Assembly: GCA_025667525.1 (NCBI GenBank) | Contig: CM046878.1 | Span: 402,869,275 to 402,933,274 of the forward strand | Reading direction: 5' to 3' | Length of the DNA stretch: 64,000 bases | DNA from: Glebionis coronaria | Lineage: Eukaryota > Streptophyta > Magnoliopsida > Asterales > Asteraceae | In this document: positions 1 to 10,354 of the stretch, in pieces | Numbering within the stretch: position 1 is the stretch's first letter | Layout: each line of letters opens with the position of its first letter | The notes under the pieces: generated by a model | Database searches by the model: none | Told to the model about the DNA's origin: nothing | What the model saw: only the letters and a program-made list of their open reading frames with translations | Program-made: the position numbers and the translations under genes

Positions 1-3000
1 AAATCCATGTGTATTTCACTTGCAATACTGCACGAGTATTCGCTAGTCGATTCTGAATCACCTCGGGCGTATTTTCAATTGCTGATGTTCTACAAGATTG
101 CTGATGCCACTCATAACTGGGAGATGTTACTAAAGGTTGATGCTGCTGACGTTCGGAGACGCTACGAGATGCGGATGTTGTTCACAACCTGGAGATCCTA
201 CAAGACGAAGACAAAGGCGTTGGAGCAAAGCAATTGGACGAGAAGATGCTTCACCATCAGACGATTTCCATCAATCATTGTCCCTAATTCTTAGTTACAT
301 GTCATACGTCATTCAGCTTTCATTTCAGCCATATGAGTGCAAACCGGTACCAGCCGGCCACTCAGTTGAATAGTTACACGAATCACGGTCATGAGAATGA
401 CGGTCATGGAACTGACAGACAGGACGATAGTACCCACTACTATGACAGAAACTATCCTAGAAATCGCAACTGAGGCTCCGGCCGCGGACGTGATCAGACA
501 TACAAATGATCAGTAGTCCAACCGATCCGCCAATTCTGGCATAATAACCTTATATTGTGGTTATATTTGTTTCACATCTTGAGACACATGTCAATACATC
601 AGTCAAGACACATGTCTCACGTATACTTTCTGAAGACACATGTCAAGACATCAGTCAAGACACATGTCTCACGTATACTTTCTAAAGACACATGTCAAGA
701 CACCAGTCAAGACATATGTCATGCTTATAGTTCCAAGACACGAGTCAAGACACATGACTCACGTCCAACTATGGAACATTTCTAAGAAATTCAGGGTACC
801 CTCCAAGGGTATATCCATTTTGTTGTGCCATGTATTAATCAGGCCACAAGAATTTCAATACCATTATCGGCGTATCAGTAAGAACTGTCACGTTGCCGAT
901 GTCACTTTCATTCTTTCACCATACTTCATAGATTCATGACCATGAAGGACGCCTTTTGTATTCCCACGTATACGAAGGTTTTCCTTCAGATTAATGATGA
1001 GATCCAAGCTTCTAACGCATTCCCTCGGACAGACACGAGATGAATTTTATCCTAATTATGTACTATGAACAGCACACCATGCTACGATTCATAATTAAGT
1101 ACAGTAATGTTCAGGCTCCTGAATACATTCAGCTTGATTTTCCATCGGTAAAATCGGTACAAATTATCTATGCTTACAAGCATGAGCGTTGTTACCCATG
1201 GTCGCTAAAATTTACTAGCTGTCAGTAAGATACGACCACTTAAGTCTTCTACGCATAGCCAGTTGATTATTCCAAAATCTTCCCATACATTTCAGGAGAA
1301 CCTACAAGGAGAAGGATAGTACCATGAGATTATGTGTCGACTACCGTCGACTTAAACAAATCACCATTCATGACCGTTATTCTCCTCCACATATTGACAA
1401 CATGTCCAATCAACCGTATGGTGTTAATCACTATTCCAAGATCGAACTCATGATCATGCTGTCAACAGTGACGAATGAAACAGCAGGACATGTCCATGAC
1501 TGCTATTCGTACACGACTTGGTCATGCTAGATTTATAATTTTGAATTAGTCTCATCAATGCTCCAACGGCATTATAAGAATGAGTTTCCATGAACTTATA
1601 GCAAATTCATCAGTGTTTTCATTGAGGATAACCTGATTTCCTTTAAGCCTAGAAGAAGAACAGGAAGACCATATCTGCACTATGTTGCAAATTCTATGAC
1701 AAGAGAAATTTCACCCTAGAAATTTTTCCAATATCAATTCTGTTTGATTACAGTGACACGCTGGATCACATGGATTTGCATGGTTAATCTTACCATGACT
1801 CTGCTTATGGCATAAAGGAGAGAACCCTACACTACATTAGGTGTTCTAGAAAATCCTACGCTAGGAGAAGTCTAGATTCAAAGACTCAAAGTTTCGCAAA
1901 CTCCTATGTATCAAGTTCTACGAAGCAAGATACAGTTACGTTCATATCTAGGTACCTGACATACCAACAGGTTAAGATAGGACACCAACAAACTGGGATG
2001 GTTTTCATCATCTGAAATGGTGAATTGAAATGGGACAAGATCTCCACGGATTTTGGCTACCAGTTTAACGCAAACTCCGAAGAAGCATGATGATTTCTGG
2101 TTTATTGCAAACAGTTTGATCAAGTCTACAGAATCTTTACATCCGCAAGGATTTCAGAACCAACAGATTGATCGGACATGTTCCAGCCAAGGCTCATCCG
2201 ATCACTTGGCAATTCCTCAGCTATCAGGACAGACAAATATTCATAATTATGCTCCTTATTTACTTCACGTCCTTGTTCTAATTCCATGCCTTGCTTTCAC
2301 GCTCGCGTTCATGACACTATTCACGTTCATGATCGTATTTTGGTTTACGATTTTACGTTCATTTCTTTTCTCATTATGGGTAGTTTGCAAGAACTTGAGA
2401 GATCAGGCCCAAGTTTAGTATAACTCCCTATCCTCAGATAGACGTTTCTCGTCATAATCTATGTCTCACCTTCTAGCGTTTGTCGTTACCGCCATTATAT
2501 TCTATGATCACGATATGTTTCACATGTCATGTTCATTCCACGTTCCTCATATCATGATCAAGATATGTTACACGTATCAGGGATCACGATATGTTTACTC
2601 ATACTACACTCGCCATATCTCCACGTAGCACGTTCAAAATTTTTCATGTATCACGTTCAAAAATTTTCACGTACTACATTTCTATATGTCTCGCGCATCG
2701 TTGCTAGTTATCGGTTAAGTCGGATTATTTTGCACCATAATGTTTCAGTTACTCTTACACAATAATTCTTATTCCCTCGATCGAATTTAGGGGATCTACC
2801 TTACGTTGATAACCAGGAACTTCTTCGTATTCCAAGTCAAGGTCAGGAGGACCAAGACTTATCATTCGTGTCAAAATCTTATAAGGAACCGTTCCAAGAG
2901 GGAAGCCACTTGGAAACGGAAAAGTTCAATTGGACTTCTTATCCGTTTTCTCTTATCAATTAGATATTTCCTTTCAGCCACGTCACGTTCCATGTCCTTT

Positions 3001-3110
3001 TAAGACATGTCACGTTCCGCGTTCTTTCTGCCAGGTCACCTGCACGTTAATTTATCTTACATACCCTCTCAGTTTGATTCGGGTATGTTTCTCTTTCAGT
3101 TACGTTATCT
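1..3110 (+). pseudogene. Degenerate chromovirus gag-pol remnant
   Basis: No long frame survives. About 100-150 encodes ADATHNWEML, like the gag end of element IV (ADAARKLEML). About 330-400 matches the next IV gag exon (ACCGGTACCAGCCGGCCACT). About 1110-1145 matches the end of the IV protease (PEYIQ against PEYIH). About 1324-1450 encodes an RT piece, RLCVDYRRLKQITIHDRYS, and about 1620 keeps a damaged YxDD region. About 2840-2930 encodes KREATWKRKS, the chromodomain tail (EREATWEQRS in IV). I find no integrase between 1700 and 2800. Much of that stretch is low-complexity with repeated CACGTT and ATCACGATATG words. Certain as a gypsy remnant; exact boundaries are uncertain. Confidence 0.75.
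590..764. repeat. 52-bp tandem repeat, about 3.4 copies
   Basis: Copies start at 590, 642, 694 and about 744. The first two are nearly identical and the last is partial. Each contains GTCAAGACA, CAGTCAAGACACATGTC and CACGTATACTTTCT. The repeats lie inside the decayed internal region of element I and make short frames in several phases that I do not regard as genes. Confidence 0.85.
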
Positions 3111-3150
3111 ATAATTCGGGGACGAATTATTCTTTTTAGGGGGGAAGAGT
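3111..3150 (+). promoter_or_regulatory. PPT-proximal hairpin and polypurine tract of element I
   Basis: ATAATTCG-GGGA-CGAATTAT at 3111-3130 is a perfect 8-bp stem with a 4-nt loop. It is followed by the purine tract AGGGGGGAAGAG and then the LTR. The same hairpin and spacing occur at 49036-49075 in element IV. The tract is where plus-strand DNA synthesis would be primed. A TTCG-A/GGGA-CGAA motif just before the PPT is typical of plant chromoviruses. Confidence 0.8.
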
Positions 3151-4011
3151 TGTAAAACCCGCATGCTTTTACTATGCATAATACCCTTAGGATCGTACGT
3201 ACTAGATTAAAATTTTCCTAATATAGCATGATTACGATTACTTGTTAGGAGTTTACGTATTACGTACGTGTTAGAACACGAGAAGTATTTACTATGCACG
3301 ATCACGTAATAATTATTTAACGATAATTAATCACGAACATGCGATCATGAAATCATGAACGTAATTAAAACACGAACTATTATTAATTACGTATATATAT
3401 TTATTACGAGCGTAATTAAATATATTAGGTCACGGTAATTATTTAACGAGAAACACAAAATGCGAACACAAATAAACACGAACAAACACGTAAAACACAA
3501 ACACGAGAACACACTTATTAATTAGACACGGAAAATGATCGGGTTACCCCTTGTGGGCCCCATTACCACGAAATTAGGAGGGAGGATGGGCTTAGCCCAT
3601 CAATTTTTCACTAAAAGGGGTTAAATAATTTTTCACTACTCATTTTTCATTCATAGAAGATTTTAGAAAAAACCCTAAAACCCTCCTTCCCTTCTTCTCT
3701 GTTCCGCCACCCTAAAACACCACAAGGAGGTGATTTCTGATCTTTGATCTTGAAGTTTTGGTGATTGATCGTGTTTGTTCTTCGTCCTCTTGATCCACGA
3801 ATTCGGTAAAACCTTTTTAAACCTTTTCTTTTGATTTAATCTTCTTATAAATTATGAACATGAGATGTTTTTACAAAAACATAATAATTAAGCATAGATC
3901 TAACATGTTTTGGTGTTAAATAAAATCAAAAGGTTGTTTTTAAGGGGTGTTTGTTTTGGCCGCAGGCTGCAACCGAACCTGAATGGGTTTCGGTTTGCCA
4001 AGCCGACCACC

Positions 4012-4033
4012 ACCAAGACCATATGGTCTTGGT
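4012..4033. repeat. 22-bp perfect palindrome in LTR of element I
   Basis: The half-site is ACCAAGACCAT, and the other half is its exact reverse complement. The aligned position in element IV is also perfect but has the half-site ACCGAGACCAT, so both arms changed together. Confidence 0.9.
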
Positions 4034-4566
4034 TGGTGCGTGTGGGTCCCACGGCAGCAAGTTAAACATGGGGTACCCCGAGTTGGTTCGGGGTACGGTG
4101 TCGATTTCATGTCCGGTTCATGTTTTTAGCCTAGATCCGGTTCATGGTGTATGTTAGTTTTTTTTTATGTTTATGAACTTATGTTAAAATTAAATTAATA
4201 AAACAATGTGATTAATTTAATAACATGACTTAGGTTATTTAATTATTAATGATCATGAAATTATTTTAACCTAAGTATATATATATTTAAGACTTATAAT
4301 TAATTAATTATTTTAAAACCATGGATATAATTAATTAATTAACATGACTTAGGTTATATTATTAACATATAATAATACATATTTTAACCTAAGTATTAAA
4401 CTTATTTAATTAAAAACATGTTATACTTTAATTAAATATTATAACCTATAGTTTAATTAAATTACATGAAATAATTATTAAACTATACATTATATCATAT
4501 GACTTAGAAAATAATCATGAAAACACTTAGGCTTATATACTTAACTTATTTAACAAGCTTATTTCT

Positions 4567-4935
4567 AATTATGGAAACTTTCTATTTTTAGAAACTTAAT
4601 TAAATAAGGCAGCTAATTTATTTATAGAAACCAGCTATTTTTAGAAACTTATTTATTTCAGGCAGCTAATCTATTTATGGAAACTTATTTAATTAAGGCA
4701 GCTAATCTATTTATGGAAACTTTCTATTTTTAGAAACTTATCTATTTTAAGCAGTAAATCTATTTTTGGAAACTTTCTATTTTTGGAAACTTTCTATTTT
4801 TGGAAACTTTCTATTTTTGGAAACTTTCTATTTTTGGTAACTTTCTATTTTTGGAAACTTTCTATTTTTGTAAACTTTCTATTTTTGGAAACTTTCTATT
4901 TTTGGAAACTTTCTATTTTAGGAAACCTGCTATTT
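4567..4935. repeat. 17-bp minisatellite in LTR of element I
   Basis: The unit is about GGAAACTTTCTATTTTT. It is tight and regular from about 4768 to 4925, with looser copies upstream mixed with GGCAGCTAATCTATTTAT. A shorter version lies at the same place in the element IV LTR (21229-21480). The frame read through it (METFYFWKLSIFGN...) is only the repeat translated. Confidence 0.9.
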
Positions 4936-5846
4936 TTGGAAAGTTACTTATTATTACACAATAAGTATAATAACACATGAAATACGAGAAATACTTAATC
5001 ATATTAAACAGAATATAAGATAAAACACAGTTTAAGGCTTAGAAACAGTAAAACATGGTAAGAACACATAAAATAAGCTAAGACATGACATAAAACCAGC
5101 TATGTATTTAGTAAGCAGATACTTATTCATGTACGTATCTATGTAGCACTAGTGATTCGGAAGTAGGATTCTCGCAGTTCGTCTTTCTCGTTCACTGGAC
5201 ATCAGGTACGGATTCCCGTCCTTTCAGTATGGACATTCTTTCCTTATTAGGATTCCCCGTATGCAGCCAACTGTTTTCCCGTAGTATAAGTTATGAGTTT
5301 GATTGCTTATGTTTAATTAAGATTACCTATAGCCATATACATGCATGACCAGTTTCACCTAGTTATGGAGGTACCATAACCATAACATTAGAGGCACTGA
5401 TGTTATGACTTCACCACGGTGGAGTGATTGCTCGTGGTGTCCCTTCAGCTTTTGGCCATTTATATTATATTTATCATGTGGGGCGTATGGGTGCATCCTA
5501 GTTACATGTTTTCAGTCAGGATTTCATAGTGAATGTGGTGTGTGCCTTGCATCCTTCACAAGGAGCTGATCCCTCCTACCCAAAGCCAGTATATTAAATT
5601 AGAGGCAGCCCCTCTAATTTGCATGATGAGGTCACCCCTCCAAGTATTCATGCACGGTGGATTTTCATGACCTATATTGGCTAATGGTAAAATATGTTAA
5701 ACAGTTTTCATAAGATAAACATAAGGCTTTTCAAACTATAAAACCAGTTTTATGAACATGTTCCAGGTTTTCCAGGACTTATGTATTTCCGTTGCTATTA
5801 AGTCTTTATTATGCTTAGTCATTCATACTATGTCTATATCCGTGCA

Positions 5847-5863
5847 CTGAGCGTTTTGCTCAG
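5847..5863 (+). other. Conserved hairpin near LTR end, element I
   Basis: CTGAGC-GTTTT-GCTCAG is a 6-bp stem with a 5-nt loop. Element IV keeps the stem with loop GTATT at 31956-31972. It lies about 300 bases before the LTR end. A role in RNA 3'-end formation is possible but unproven. Confidence 0.6.
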
Positions 5864-6167
5864 CCGTTACTTTCCTTTCCATGTCCCAAAACGGCAGGTA
5901 CCCTAGGAAAGACTCGAGCATTTGGAGAACATGCATCGGATGGAAGCTGCTAGAGACTTCTTTTCCTGTTTCCTTCATATATTTATGCTTGTGTAGTCTT
6001 TCATTCATTTCTTTTGCTTTATTATGTTTTGGGCTTATGTTTAGGAACCGATGTTTGATTCCGGTTATCCCTATGGTCATGTAATGTTTTATACATTTAT
6101 CCTTGTATGCTTTGATGACACGCCATAATTACGCGTGACATTTCCATTATCAAAATGGGGTGTTACA

Positions 6168-6696
6168 CTTAAAGTGTCTATGGAAAACATATCATGAAGA
6201 GTAAAATATTTACCCGTCTTAAGAAAAATCTCCATGATTAGGTAAAACAAGTTTTCAAGTATACAAAACTCCATAAATATCCACCCGCATCAAATACATA
6301 ATTTCCATCCCACTTATAACACAATCCAACAAGTAACATCCCAAGAAATGGTGAAGGGGGTGAGGTGTTATTCTCCGTAAGTGTTGCCCATATGTTTTCC
6401 AAAGGATGATAAGGTGATATTCTAAAATCTCCCACAAGTTTTCCTTTTATTGCATCAGGCGGATACTGAGTTAGCTTGTCAATCTCTATACTAGGACCAA
6501 AAATCCTTTCCTTAATGGGAAAACAACAAGTGGTGGTAGCCTTAGAATATTCCCCCTTATATGTCACATCTTGAGAGAAAGTTTGTGGGACAATGGGTAT
6601 CAACAAACTCTTGGAAGAAACCATCATGACTTGCTTTTCTTTGTCACTTTGAAATGTTGAAGTGGGAAGGAGAGAAGGTAAGGTATCGTCATGCAA
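6168..6696 (-). pseudogene. C-terminal extension of gag-protease polyprotein (unknown domain)
   Basis: The frame from 6696 down to 6238 encodes CCFPIKERIFGPSIE and later DGNYVFDAGGYLW. Element VI has CYFPVKEPVFDPGIE and DGNYVFDPGGFSWG at the same place, the end of its 637-residue frame. Homology continues after a frameshift near 6270: NLFYLIMEIFLKTGK matches TLFHPFIMERFSSLGN. Element I then interrupts at 6167. The function is unknown. It occupies the position where RT should begin in an autonomous relative. Confidence 0.7.
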
Positions 6697-6713
6697 TAAA
6701 GAATCTAGAAAGA

Positions 6714-7831
6714 CTATGTCTCCCTCCTTGTCAAAATATCCAAGAATGTACTCAAAAGGTGTATCAACCTCAAGAAACTCATCAATGATAGAACCCTCCT
6801 CATCACCATAATCATCATAAATTGGTATGTCAAAGAGTGGTGACTCAACATGTATCTCCTCATATATTCATCATAAATTCGTGTATCAAAAAGAGGAGGT
6901 CCATCATCACTAGAATCCTCATTGGTTTCCTCATTGTGGTGGAAAAGTGGGTTATCAAATGATGTTTTAAAAAGAGGATTGGAATGTATCACAAAATCAC
7001 CAAAATTAAGCTCTTGAGATTCATGAATATCCAATGAGGAAGTAATGGAGGCTATAGTCTCAACATAGGGAGGATCATAATTCCCACTTGTGAAAGTTTC
7101 ATGAAAATATTCACCACAAACTTCATCAAGGATATCAACTTGATTCACCTCCTTATCAAGAACATCAATATGCTTCACCGTCTCGGGCTCATTGGATTTC
7201 TTAGACAACTTCCCCATGTTAAACACAACTCTTTCATCTCCTACCCGCATTGTGAGTTCACCTTTCGCCACATCAATAAGAGTACGACCCGTCCTCAAGA
7301 AAGGCCTTCCAACAATAAGAGGAACTCTCGGGTCCATATCATAATCAACAACTACAAAATCCATGGGGAATGTGAATTTATCAACTCCAACAAAAACATC
7401 TTCCGTAATTCCCACCGGATAAGCTATTGAACGGTTGGCTAACTCAAGTGTCATTTTTTAGGTGTGAGTTCCATAAGTGAAAGTCTTTTCCAAACCGACA
7501 AAGGCATTAAATTAATGCTTGTACCAAGATCTGCAAGTGCCATGCAATTCTCAACCCCCGGGAAATTGCAAGGAATCAAAAACCATCCCGAATCACCAAG
7601 CTTAGTGGGAAACTTCTTAAGAAACACCACGGAACAATTTTTGTTCAATGAAGCATTAGGCAAATCAACCAATTTCTTTTTGTACGAAAGAAGGTCCTTA
7701 ATCATCTTGGAAAACTTAGGCATATTAGCTAAAGCCTCCGCAAAATATATATTTATATTCAATTGCTTAAACATCCTCAAGAAGTTGGACAATTGTATAT
7801 CATCTTTGTTCTTAAGCTTCTCCTTTCTCAA
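6714..7831 (-). pseudogene. Athila-like aspartic protease
   Basis: Two overlapping frames, 7831-7451 and 7454-6714, form one protease broken by a frameshift at the overlap. Motifs are CMALADLGTSINLMPLSVW (catalytic D-L-G-T/S loop) in the first, and TLELANRSIAYPVG and PLIVGRPFLRTGRTLIDV (the second conserved strand) in the second. The protease would cut the gag polyprotein in the virus-like particle. After it come FDTRIYDEY and an acidic stretch shared with element VI, then another frame change near 6840. Confidence 0.8.
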
Positions 7832-8650
7832 TCTTGAAGGGTATGGAAGACTTGTTTTGGTGTAGTTTGAGTGGTAGTTGTTGAAGGATTCTCTTTGTTG
7901 GTTTCTTCATTAATTGGTATGGAAGGTGAATGAATAGTAGGTGTAGGTTGTAAAGGTGTAGAACTAGAAGATGAAGGCTTGTCACTAGGAGGAACCGTAG
8001 TAGGACTCACCAAAGTAGGTTTAGGAGGAATTGAAGGATCATTGGTCTTTTTTCCACTCCTTGTAGTGATTTCATTCACATTCGCTCTTGGATTGGTTTG
8101 AGTGTTGGAGGGTAAAGCGCCTTGTGGTCTTTGATTTAGAAGCAACATAAATTTCTTGTGTGTTTCCTCATTCATTTCCCTCATTCTCTTCTCATTGGCT
8201 TGAAACCTACTTTCATTCTCTTAATTCATTTTATGAAGAAGCTAAATGGTGTTAAAATCATGTGGCACATTCCCTTGAAATCCTTGAGGTTGGAAAGGTG
8301 GAGGTTGATTATAAAATCCTTGGTTATTGCCATGAAAGTGATTCCCTTGGTTTTGAAAGTTATTGGGTGATCTATAGTTGTTTTGCCCTTGGTAATTTCC
8401 CCTTGGCCCTTGAATTCTTTGAATCAATTTTGGAGGGTTTGTTTGAGTTTGGGTGGGTTGATGGGGTGGGAAACCGGGTGGAGCAAGGAAGTTGTTTGAC
8501 TTATAAGAGAGATGGTTAGGGTTGATGTTAGGTTTAAAGTGATCTCTTTGTTCATCTTGATAAGCATAGCATTCACCTTGAAAGTTTTGAACTTTATCAC
8601 ATTATAGGTAAGAATGAGGACCTCCACATGTCTCACAACTTAGGGTAATG
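7828..8650 (-). pseudogene. Gag C-terminal region and linker to protease
   Basis: The frame 8184-7828 starts MREMNEETHKKF and contains RPQGALPSNTQTNPRANV, a signature shared with VI (RPQGALPSNTEINPRANV) and VIII (GTLPSNTVANPRGK). It ends in a Ser/Thr/Pro-rich linker. Upstream, 8427-8242 encodes an Asn/Gln/Gly-rich tail (NYRSPNNFQNQGN). Part of the zinc-binding CxxCGGPH motif and SYKSNNFLAPPGF lie around 8460-8640, split by frame changes and stops. Confidence 0.7.
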
Positions 8651-8828
8651 GCATTAACATCATTAGAAGAATAATTTTTCAAGGACACTTTGAGAAGGCT
8701 TGAATCATATCTTGATTCATCTTTTGATTCTTGTCAATTGCTTGAAGTATTTCATTGTGACTCTTGAGGAGTTGGTTATCAATGGATGTATGAGCACTTT
8801 CTTGAACAACATGGACTACCTCATCTCT

Positions 8829-9608
8829 TTAGTTATTTGTTTGAACCATGGATTTTGTTTCAATGATATCCCATGCATCTTGTATGGATTTTGAAATAAT
8901 GTTCCCACCCGCGGCCGAGTAAAGGGAATCTTGATGGTGAGGTCTCAAACCATTGTTGAAGGTGTTGATTTGGTGAACTTGGTTAAAACCATGGTTTGGG
9001 CATTTTCTCAACAACTCTTTAAACTCTTCCCAAGCCTCACTAAAGTTTTGATCTTTCTTTTGTTGAAAACCAATGATTTGGTTTCTCAAGGCGGTGGTTC
9101 GTGAAGGAGGAAAGAACTTACTCACAAATTTCTTCCTTAAGTCCTCCTAAGTGAAGATGCTCATAGATGGTTTTCTATATAGCCAATACCTAGCATTACC
9201 CTCTAAGGAGAATGGGAATAAGATCTACTTGATAGCATCATAAGGGACCCCATTATACTTAACTGTATTGAAAATTGACAAGAACTTCTTGATGTGATCA
9301 TGGGGGTCAATCATGGGTCTCCCTAAGAAGGTGGTAGAAGAAACCGTAGTGATCATATGTGTCTTAAGATCAAAAGTGTTTGTGGGTATCTCGGGTATAA
9401 CAATAGAATCGGCATTTCCCTCCACATTTGATTGGAGGATCTCCACCAATGGTCTATTATCAACGGCGGCCATGACTTCTTGTAAGTTGTTTAAATCACG
9501 ATGCTCGGGATCGGCTTGATGGACGGTGTTGTTCTGGTTCTTGTTCTTCCTTTTGGGAGGAAGGGGTTGTATACCAAAAGGTATATGTGCACGTGCTCGA
9601 GTACGCAT
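8829..9608 (-). pseudogene. Athila-like gag, N-terminal and core
   Basis: The N-terminal frame runs from 9608 (MRTRARAHIPFG; the MxTR start is shared by II, III, VI and VIII) to a stop at about 9223. It includes RPLVEILQSNVEGN and DPHDHIKKFLSIFNTVKYNGVP. The core resumes at 9125-8829 with FFPPSRTTALRNQI, LLRKCPNHGFNQVHQINTF and AAGGNIISKSIQDAWDIIE. Gag forms the particle shell and binds genomic RNA. A stop in IK*ILFPFSLEG and a second near 9150 break it. Confidence 0.8.
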
Positions 9609-10334
9609 GCAACTCAACTCTAGGAGTGAGAGAGGAGCTCTCGATCGACTTTGGAAAAGAAGGGATTATCCTTTTCGAGGTTGAATAAGTAATATCCACA
9701 AGAAAGTATAGTATATGTAAGTAATACTTGGCTGGCACACCACTCACCACTATCACTCTTGAAAGACTCACAAGGAAGCGGAGAAACAAGGCGGCGCGTA
9801 GCACTTAAGAGCCTGGTTCTTTAGAATGTGTAATACACTCGCCTTATACCCCCCACACAGTGGCCTCTTTCTCAAGATCAAGTAGATTATGGTATTTATC
9901 TATTGTGCCTTAATTAACTTTGACCGATACACGTACTTAGGACCGGAACGGCCTCAAGCACGGTGTATTGCAAAAGCAATACTTATGAAAGTATGTGTAT
10001 TGAGTGTTTGTATCTACGTATATGTATTTACATATAATAATATATCAAAAATATTTTTATATTTATTGAATTTTTAAGAAAATATAGTATGTACGTAAAA
10101 ACGAGTGAAACCAATATATACAATATATTTTTGGTGTAATCTTTAACGAAAAGATTACTTTTTTTTTTTTTGGTTCAATTCTTAGGAAATAATTGATTTT
10201 GTCGTTTTTTTATATTTTTATCTTTTTGATTTTTTTATCTTTTTTATTTATGATACGTAAAAGGAACATCCACAAGGTGAACGGATCCCAAAATCCAATC
10301 AAAACCGTCAATCAATCGTCAAACGTAATGTCAT
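9609..10334 (-). other. Untranslated leader of element II
   Basis: AT-rich noncoding leader between PBS and gag. It contains the conserved 20-mer at 10279-10298 and the block around 9780-9820 (AGCACTTAAGAGCC) that recurs in the leaders of III (17690) and VI (43700). No gene is seen. Confidence 0.7.
10279..10298 (-). promoter_or_regulatory. Conserved leader motif TTGGATTTTGGGATCCGTTC (element II)
   Basis: An exact 20-nt match to 44194-44213 (VI) and 63353-63372 (VIII), each 40-60 nt downstream of the PBS on the minus strand. It contains the self-complementary GGATCC. A packaging or dimerisation signal is an inference. Confidence 0.75.
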
Positions 10335-10352
10335 GAACCGGCAGCGGCGCCA
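10335..10352 (-). promoter_or_regulatory. Primer binding site of element II
   Basis: TGGCGCCGCTGCCGGTTC on the minus strand, two bases inside the 5' LTR. It matches the Athila/Tat type PBS. Confidence 0.85.
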
Positions 10353-10354
10353 TT

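Larger units (their letters stand above)
1..6167 (+). mobile_element. Element I: decayed chromovirus (Ty3/gypsy), 3' part
   Basis: This is the 3' portion of an old Ty3/gypsy chromovirus: scraps of gag, protease, RT and a chromodomain-like tail, then a hairpin, a PPT and one LTR. Its LTR starts TGTAAAACCC and ends GGGTGTTACA, as in element IV, so the two belong to one family. The coding part here is about 3 kb, against roughly 16.7 kb of IV internal sequence that includes 11.4 kb of inserted DNA, so I has lost much internally. It ends exactly where element II coding sequence resumes, so I was inserted into II. Its 5' LTR lies outside the window or is lost. Confidence 0.85.
3151..6167 (+). repeat. 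3' LTR of element I (about 3.0 kb)
   Basis: It begins TGTAAAACCCGCATGC directly after the PPT and ends GGGGTGTTACA. Both ends match the LTR of element IV (starts 19877 and 49076, end 32298). Along its length it aligns with the IV LTR: the GTGGGCCCC block, the palindrome near 4020, the 17-bp minisatellite, and a conserved last 900 bases with the GTGCACTGAGCG hairpin. No protein is encoded; the short frames are not conserved between copies. Confidence 0.9.

Noticed and set aside
1..373. A host gene at the left edge
   Set aside because: The frames are short, and 100-400 matches the gag region of element IV, so it is element I sequence.
555..939. Two overlapping His/Ser/Arg-rich frames
   Set aside because: Arise from the 52-bp tandem repeat in several phases; no recognisable motif.
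4260..4940. CRISPR-like array
   Set aside because: Direct tandem repeats without unique spacers in a plant LTR.
4783..4980. 65-residue plus-strand frame METFYFWKLSIFGN...
   Set aside because: It is only the 17-bp LTR minisatellite translated; not kept in the related LTR.
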